Assembly (NCBI GenBank): GCA_023415635.1
Contig: JAEZJV010000077.1
Span: 1 to 20,748 of the forward strand
From: Bacillota bacterium
Lineage (GTDB): Bacteria; Bacillota; Clostridia; Lachnospirales; Lachnospiraceae
DNA length: 20,748 nucleotides
Direction: 5' to 3'
A model generated the notes under the pieces. That model was not told the DNA's origin and made no database searches. It saw only the letters and a list, made by a program, of their open reading frames with translations. Made by a program: the position numbers and the translations under genes. Of the stretch, positions 16,575-20,748 are shown piece by piece. Within the stretch, counting starts at the first letter, position 1; every line of letters starts with the position of its first letter.

Positions 16575-17452
16575 AAAAAGGAAAAAAGATAAGTGGAATA
16601 CTTTCAGTGATCATATTAATTGCAATCGTGATCGTATTATCCTCAACAGCAATCGTAACCCAGGAGGATCAATTTACTTTGGTAAAAAGATTTGGTAAGA
16701 TTGAGCGCGTGATCAGTGAGGCCGGGCTATCGATCAGAACCCCCTTCATTGAAACTATTGCTGTAGTTCCTAAGAATATTCAATTCTATGACATGCCGGA
16801 GTCCGATGTCATAACGATGGATAAAAAAACCATGGTAGCAGACAGCTATGTATTATGGAAGATCAAAGATCCGATTAAATTTGCACAGACCTTGAATGCT
16901 TCTGTGGGCCAGGCAGAAAGCAGACTGGATACCACTGTCTACAATTCCATGAAGATTGTCATCAGCGGTCTTTCTCAGGCTGATGTTATCAGCGGAAGAG
17001 ATGGGGAACTCAATGAGGCATTCATGGAAAGCATCGGTAAAACAATGGAGCAATACGGAATTGAATTAATCTCGGTTGAAACTAAGCATCTGGATCTGCC
17101 CAGTGATAACAAAAATGCAGTGTTTGACCGTATGATTTCAGAGCGTGCCCAAATAGCTGCTACCTATACCGCAGAAGGTCAGTCAGAGGCTCAGAAGATA
17201 AAGAACACTACGGATAAGGAAGTAGCCATCAGTGTATCCAATGCGGAAGCGGAAGCAGCGAAGATAACAGCTGAGGGTGAAGCAGAATATATGAGAATTC
17301 TGGCAAAAGCATATTCCAATAAGGATCGGGCAGAATTTTATACCTTTATCCGTTCCTTGGAAGCAGCGAGAGCTTCGCTGGCCGGAGAGAATAAGACACT
17401 TATTTTATCAAAGGATTCACCATTAGCTCAGATTTTTTATAATGATAAATAA
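16571..17452 (+). CDS. hflC: SPFH/band-7 membrane protein HflC
   Basis: 293 residues. One N-terminal membrane helix (about 8-28, ISGILSVIILIAIVIVLSST) is followed by the SPFH domain (TQEDQFTLVKRFGKIERVISEAGLSIRTPFIETI). The HflC-type block MISERAQIAATYTAEGQSEAQKIKNTTDKE and the alanine/glutamate-rich helix after it are clear, as is the C-terminal YTFIRSLEA. It is the partner of HflK, with the ATG overlapping the hflK stop. No ftsH gene lies nearby. The SD AAGGAGGG lies within the end of hflK, at 16555-16562. Confidence 0.92.
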   Translation: MKKGKKISGILSVIILIAIVIVLSSTAIVTQEDQFTLVKRFGKIERVISEAGLSIRTPFIETIAVVPKNIQFYDMPESDVITMDKKTMVADSYVLWKIKDPIKFAQTLNASVGQAESRLDTTVYNSMKIVISGLSQADVISGRDGELNEAFMESIGKTMEQYGIELISVETKHLDLPSDNKNAVFDRMISERAQIAATYTAEGQSEAQKIKNTTDKEVAISVSNAEAEAAKITAEGEAEYMRILAKAYSNKDRAEFYTFIRSLEAARASLAGENKTLILSKDSPLAQIFYNDK

Positions 17453-17560
17453 GTCTTTCCTATTAGGATGTATCCATAGAAAAGTCCTACCTGCATAATC
17501 ATATCATAAAGCCTAAGCATCCTGCATAAATTGCTGTGAATGTGAATTGTAGGTGCTGCT

Positions 17561-18526
17561 ATGATAGTTGATTTACTGGATCAAGAATATCATTATGATA
17601 AATTAATTCAGGCTGGTAAAGCCTTAGCAAAACAATATAACACGATTATCAAATATGTCACGATTGGAGAGTCCCATGACAGTCGTGACATAGTTTTGCT
17701 TAAGTTGGGATGTGGTCAAAAATATATTGTATGCTGTGGCGGGGTGCACGGAAGGGAAACCATCAACCCTGTAGTCCTGCTGCGGATAATCGAATATTAT
17801 GCGGAGTATTATATAAACTACCGTGAACATCGATATGATTTGATGATGAAGCTAAAAAGCCCCAGATTGTATCTAAAGGAAGAGTATGTGCAGATGCTTT
17901 ACGGAGCCTGTATCAATGAACTGCTGCAAACCTTTACCATCCTCTTTGTTCCACTTTTGAATCCCGATGGTTATATGATATCATTACAGGGCTATGGCAC
18001 TATAAGCAGTCCTGAATTGAAGGAACAATGCCTGGCTATGGGGCAGCCCTATCCGGAGTGGAAATATAACGGAAGAGGAGTTGATATCAACCGAAACTTT
18101 CCATGTCGGCTTTGGAAACCGAAGCATCCATCTGACACCCCTGCCAGTGAAAAGGAGACGAAAGCATTAATCAAGCTCTTTCATGATTACCGGACCAGGG
18201 GGTTTCTGGACTTTCATTCCAGAGGAAAACAGATTTATTACTACCGGAGCCAAATGCCGGATAGCTATAACAGAAGACAATTAGAAATTGCATGCCGCTT
18301 TCAAAATATTACGGATTACGTACTGATGCAGCCGGAGGTAGAGATAAATACCGGTGACAGCGGTGGTAATACAGTACATTATTATTCGGAAACATTCAAA
18401 AAACCGGCATTGACGATAGAAACTGTCGAGGAAGAGGCAACCTTCCCGATGGATTGGCAATATAGGCTGCAGACCTTTGAGGAATTGAAGCATCTGATAT
18501 CTGAATTTGGAAGTATGATTGTATAA
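17561..18526 (+). CDS. M14-family zinc carboxypeptidase, probably cytoplasmic
   Basis: 321 residues. Zinc ligands are visible in HGRE (H63, E66) and in LDFHSRG (H219). The substrate-binding DINRNF (N177, R178) and the likely catalytic glutamate in LTIETVEE (E287) are also in place, so the active site looks complete. M14 members in spore-formers include gamma-D-glutamyl-meso-diaminopimelate peptidases that act on peptidoglycan fragments or the cortex; the exact substrate here is unknown. There is no signal peptide, membrane helix or LysM domain, which suggests action inside a cell compartment. The SD (TAGGTG) is weak. The gene stands alone, 108 bases after hflC and 87 bases before miaB. Confidence 0.85.
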   Translation: MIVDLLDQEYHYDKLIQAGKALAKQYNTIIKYVTIGESHDSRDIVLLKLGCGQKYIVCCGGVHGRETINPVVLLRIIEYYAEYYINYREHRYDLMMKLKSPRLYLKEEYVQMLYGACINELLQTFTILFVPLLNPDGYMISLQGYGTISSPELKEQCLAMGQPYPEWKYNGRGVDINRNFPCRLWKPKHPSDTPASEKETKALIKLFHDYRTRGFLDFHSRGKQIYYYRSQMPDSYNRRQLEIACRFQNITDYVLMQPEVEINTGDSGGNTVHYYSETFKKPALTIETVEEEATFPMDWQYRLQTFEELKHLISEFGSMIV

Positions 18527-18613
18527 GTGTGGTTAGGCAGCATGATGCTATCATATCATACAGTCTGATGATCTATATCATAATATCAAAAAGACGGAGG
18601 AATTATATCTGTA

Positions 18614-20035
18614 ATGGAAAAGCAAACTGCAAATATAAACGAACTGGAGGCTGCGAAGCAACTTCAGATCATGAATGATTTGAAGGTAATCTTTGATGCC
18701 GAATATGAGAGGACAGGAAGGATAAAAACCTATCACATCGAAACCTTCGGGTGTCAGATGAATAGCCGAGATTCTGAGAAAATTTCAGGTATATTAAAAC
18801 AGATCGGATATGTGGAGACAGATACCGAAAATGCGGATTTTGTACTTTACAATACCTGTACAGTAAGAGAAAATGCAAATAACCGTGTCTATGGAAGACT
18901 AGGTTACTTGGGAAAATTAAAGCAGAAGCATCCAAGCATGATCATAGCACTTTGCGGCTGTATGATGCAAGAGGCTACAGCTGTAGAAAAGATAAAAACC
19001 AGCTATCGTTTCGTAGACATCATCTTTGGAACCCACAATATTTTTAAGCTGGCTGAGCTGTTACAGACGAGACTTGATTCAAAACGAATGGTTATTGATC
19101 TTTGGAAGAATACGGATATGATTGTGGAAAACCTTCCGAATGACCGTAAATATCATTTTAAAGCTGGAGTTAATATCATGTTCGGCTGCAATAACTTCTG
19201 CAGCTATTGTATCGTACCATATGTCAGAGGTCGGGAGAGAAGCCGAAATCCAGAAGATATTTTAGAAGAAATTAAGGGACTGGCCAGGGATGGAGTCATA
19301 GAAATCATGTTGTTGGGGCAGAATGTAAATTCCTATGGTAGAAATCTGGACAACCCAATGAGCTTTGCCGGCCTTCTGAAGGAGATTGAGAAGATAGAAG
19401 GGATAGAGCGTATCCGTTTTATGACTTCCCATCCGAAGGATCTTTCCGATGAGCTGATTGAGGTCATGAAGAACAGCACAAAAATCTGCCGTCATCTTCA
19501 TCTGCCACTTCAATCTGGAAGCAGCCGTATACTGAAGATCATGAACCGCCGATATACGAAGGAAAGCTATCTGGAGCTGGTGGAAAAGCTTCGAAAAGCA
19601 GTACCGGAGATCTCATTAACGACTGATATCATCGTTGGTTTTCCTGGTGAGACAGAAGAGGATTTTGAAGAGACGATGGATGTGGTTAGAAAAGTAGGCT
19701 ATGACAGTGCATTTACCTTCCTTTATTCGAAGAGAACCGGTACACCTGCTGCTGTGATGGAGAATCAGGTGGAGGAACAGGTTGCTATGCAACGTTTTGA
19801 TCTTCTGCTGAAGGAAATTCAGGCTTGTTCCGCTAAGCTCTGCGGTAAAGAGGTGAATACTACCCAAAAGGTTCTTGTGGAAGAAAGAAACGAACAGGAC
19901 CCGGGGCTTTTGACAGGAAGACTCAGTAATAACCTGCTTGTACATTTTCCCGGAGAGGCAGAGCTCATCGGAAAACTTGTGGATGTGTATCTGGAAGAAA
20001 GTAAAGGCTTTTACTATATGGGCAGTGTGAAGTGA
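18614..20035 (+). CDS. miaB: tRNA-2-methylthio-N6-dimethylallyladenosine synthase
   Basis: 473 residues. MiaB adds a methylthio group to i6A37 in tRNAs reading UNN codons. The N-terminal domain binds one 4Fe-4S cluster through C47 (FGCQMN), C82 (NTCTVR) and C116 (LCGCM). The radical SAM domain holds CNNFCSYC (C192, C196, C199). The middle blocks LLGQNVNSYG, HLPLQSGSSRILKIMNRRY and DIIVGFPGETEEDF are conserved, and a TRAM domain ends the protein. The N-terminal 35 residues are an extension common in clostridial MiaB. GGAGG lies 13 bases before ATG 18614, a long gap. No mutS/mutL follows, unlike some clostridia. Confidence 0.97.
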   Translation: MEKQTANINELEAAKQLQIMNDLKVIFDAEYERTGRIKTYHIETFGCQMNSRDSEKISGILKQIGYVETDTENADFVLYNTCTVRENANNRVYGRLGYLGKLKQKHPSMIIALCGCMMQEATAVEKIKTSYRFVDIIFGTHNIFKLAELLQTRLDSKRMVIDLWKNTDMIVENLPNDRKYHFKAGVNIMFGCNNFCSYCIVPYVRGRERSRNPEDILEEIKGLARDGVIEIMLLGQNVNSYGRNLDNPMSFAGLLKEIEKIEGIERIRFMTSHPKDLSDELIEVMKNSTKICRHLHLPLQSGSSRILKIMNRRYTKESYLELVEKLRKAVPEISLTTDIIVGFPGETEEDFEETMDVVRKVGYDSAFTFLYSKRTGTPAAVMENQVEEQVAMQRFDLLLKEIQACSAKLCGKEVNTTQKVLVEERNEQDPGLLTGRLSNNLLVHFPGEAELIGKLVDVYLEESKGFYYMGSVK

Positions 20036-20118
20036 GAACACCTTCACACCTGAAGGATTCTGTAATGAATTTTCTTTTAATTCCATCAGAAGCTCTTATT
20101 TAATGTTTCGATGTATGA

Positions 20119-20167
20119 ATAAATAATCATATTTGTGATAAAAAATTGATTATTTATGATTATTTAG
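20119..20167. repeat. AT-rich inverted and direct repeat upstream of the rny promoter
   Basis: ATAAATAATCA (20119-20129) is the exact complement of TGATTATTTAT (20147-20157), an 11-bp match over a 17-base gap. TGATTATTTA recurs at 20158-20167. This could be a hairpin in the miaB 3' region or an operator about 75-120 bases before the rny promoter. There is no T-run pattern of a normal terminator. Confidence 0.5.
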
Positions 20168-20241
20168 TAGATGACAGAATGAATAATCCTATATATTGAT
20201 ACTGCATTTTGTCACAATAGATAAATTATTCGTGAGTACAC

Positions 20242-20270
20242 TTGACATATTAGTAAAAACAGTATAAAAT
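20242..20270 (+). promoter_or_regulatory. Sigma-A-type promoter for rny
   Basis: TTGACA (20242-20247), 17 bases, TAAAAT (20265-20270): a consensus -35 and a 5-of-6 -10 element. Transcription would start near 20277 and leave an AT-rich leader of about 130 bases before the GTG start. Confidence 0.78.
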
Positions 20271-20396
20271 TTAAGTGTTGTATATTCATGACAAGAGATC
20301 TGTCATATAAATTAGAATATTTTTTATAAAGATAATTAAGTATTTAAAATGTATAATTTTACGATTGACTCTTGAATTGTACAATGAAAACTAAAT

Positions 20397-20410
20397 AAGG
20401 AGGTGCTCCT
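20397..20410 (+). promoter_or_regulatory. Self-complementary ribosome-binding site of rny
   Basis: AAGGAGGTG (20397-20405) is a near-perfect match to the 16S anti-SD and ends 5 bases before the GTG start. AGGAG (20398-20402) is followed, after the loop GTG, by its exact complement CTCCT (20406-20410). A 5-bp hairpin could therefore mask the SD. Confidence 0.65.
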
Positions 20411-20748
20411 GTGCCAGAGGCTTTACCATATGTAATTACTATTTTTATTACCTTGGTGATATCGGTTATTCTTACCTGGATCATTGCAAATGCCTATCAT
20501 AAAAAGGTTTATGAAGCAAAAATCGGCAGTGCGGACGAGAAGGCAAGAGAGATCATAGATGAAGCTTTAAAAACAGCTGAAACTAAGAAGCGCGAAGCCT
20601 TACTCGAAGCCAAAGAAGAAGCTTTAAAGGCTAAGAATGAGTTTGAGCGTGAAACTAAGGAACGTAGAGCAGAATTACAGCGCTATGAGAAGCGGGTTCT
20701 GACTAAAGAAGAGACTTTAGATAGAAAGACCGAAGCACTGGAAAAAAA
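20411..20748 (+). CDS. rny: Ribonuclease Y, N-terminal part (cut by window end)
   Basis: The first 112 residues are visible from GTG 20411. They comprise an N-terminal membrane helix (about residues 7-26, YVITIFITLVISVILTWII) and then a long charged coiled coil (AREIIDEALKTAETKKREAL, then KAKNEFERETKERRAELQRYEKRVLTKEETLDRK). This layout and the wording of the coiled coil match RNase Y (YmdA), the membrane-bound endoribonuclease that starts mRNA decay in Firmicutes. The KH and HD domains lie beyond the window. GTG is accepted because it follows a strong SD and there is no suitable ATG before the helix. Confidence 0.92.
   Translation, partial: MPEALPYVITIFITLVISVILTWIIANAYHKKVYEAKIGSADEKAREIIDEALKTAETKKREALLEAKEEALKAKNEFERETKERRAELQRYEKRVLTKEETLDRKTEALEK

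Larger units (their letters stand above)
20036..20410 (+). other. AT-rich intergenic region between miaB and rny
   Basis: This 375-base stretch has no credible gene. A hairpin spans the miaB stop (GTGTGAAG 20025-20032 with CTTCACAC 20042-20049), but no T run follows, so a terminator is not clear. An inverted repeat ATAAATAATCA (20119-20129) and TGATTATTTAT (20147-20157) lies further on, with another TGATTATTTA at 20158-20167. Then come a promoter (20242-20270), a small hairpin ATGACA/TGTCAT (20288-20306) and the rny SD. Confidence 0.7.

Noticed and set aside
17490..17529. Two copies of CCTGCATAA between hflC and the M14 peptidase gene
   Set aside because: A 9-base direct repeat with no further structure or promoter match is within chance for this length.
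18557..18564. CATACAGT, a perfect sigma-E -10 match, upstream of miaB
   Set aside because: No sigma-E-like -35 lies 13-15 bases upstream, and miaB is not expected to be sporulation-specific.
20025..20049. Hairpin over the miaB stop as an intrinsic terminator
   Set aside because: The 8-bp stem is not followed by a T run, so it does not meet the usual pattern.
19616..20086. 156-codon open frame on the minus strand opposite miaB
   Set aside because: It lies antisense to the conserved radical SAM and TRAM coding region, has no SD and shows no recognisable protein pattern.

Overview
The window is a densely packed, almost entirely plus-strand stretch of a low-GC Gram-positive chromosome. I read it as an endospore-forming clostridium, most likely of the Lachnospiraceae. 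The grounds are the sporulation genes present (yqfC, yqfD, a spoVB-like flippase, a bofC-like gene and a broken ytaF), strong purine-rich Shine-Dalgarno (SD) sites, the gene order yqfC-yqfD-phoH-HD protein-ybeY, and overall protein similarity. The family assignment is inference from remembered similarity, not a search.

Layout. Positions 1-205 hold the 3' end of rpsU (ribosomal protein S21) and its terminator. From 238 to 949 a GNAT acetyltransferase gene faces the 5' remnant of ytaF on the minus strand. Positions 1106-6758 are one tightly spaced cluster: yqfC, yqfD, phoH, a short and altered PgpH-like membrane HD protein, ybeY and a DUF3048 (YerB-like) lipoprotein. A SpoVB/MurJ-type flippase follows and ends in a clear intrinsic terminator at 8551-8591. 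Next come a BofC-like membrane-anchored protein and two flavoproteins (9436-12360), the first behind a very good sigma-A-type promoter. Positions 12434-15543 carry proline synthesis (proB, proA), with a DUF896 protein and 5-formyltetrahydrofolate cyclo-ligase between them. Then come hflK-hflC, a cytoplasmic M14 metallopeptidase, miaB, an AT-rich 375-base intergenic region with a promoter, and the start of rny (RNase Y), cut by the window edge.

How the genes fit together. phoH, ybeY, miaB, rpsU and rny all serve RNA metabolism or translation. yqfC, yqfD, spoVB and bofC belong to sporulation. proB and proA catalyse the first two steps from glutamate to proline.

The most unusual structure is a 26-bp tandem repeat array (14178-14290) just upstream of proA. 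Every unit contains an SD-like AGGGAGG and its exact complement CCTCCCT, and the proA ribosome-binding site is itself the left arm of a fifth, partial unit. The RNA can fold in two mutually exclusive ways that leave the proA SD free or bury it in a 10-bp stem. The rny start has a small-scale version: its SD is followed at once by its complement. Other points of note are the HD protein, which lacks the large extracellular domain and has HE in place of the HD dyad, and the truncation of ytaF exactly where the GNAT gene ends.
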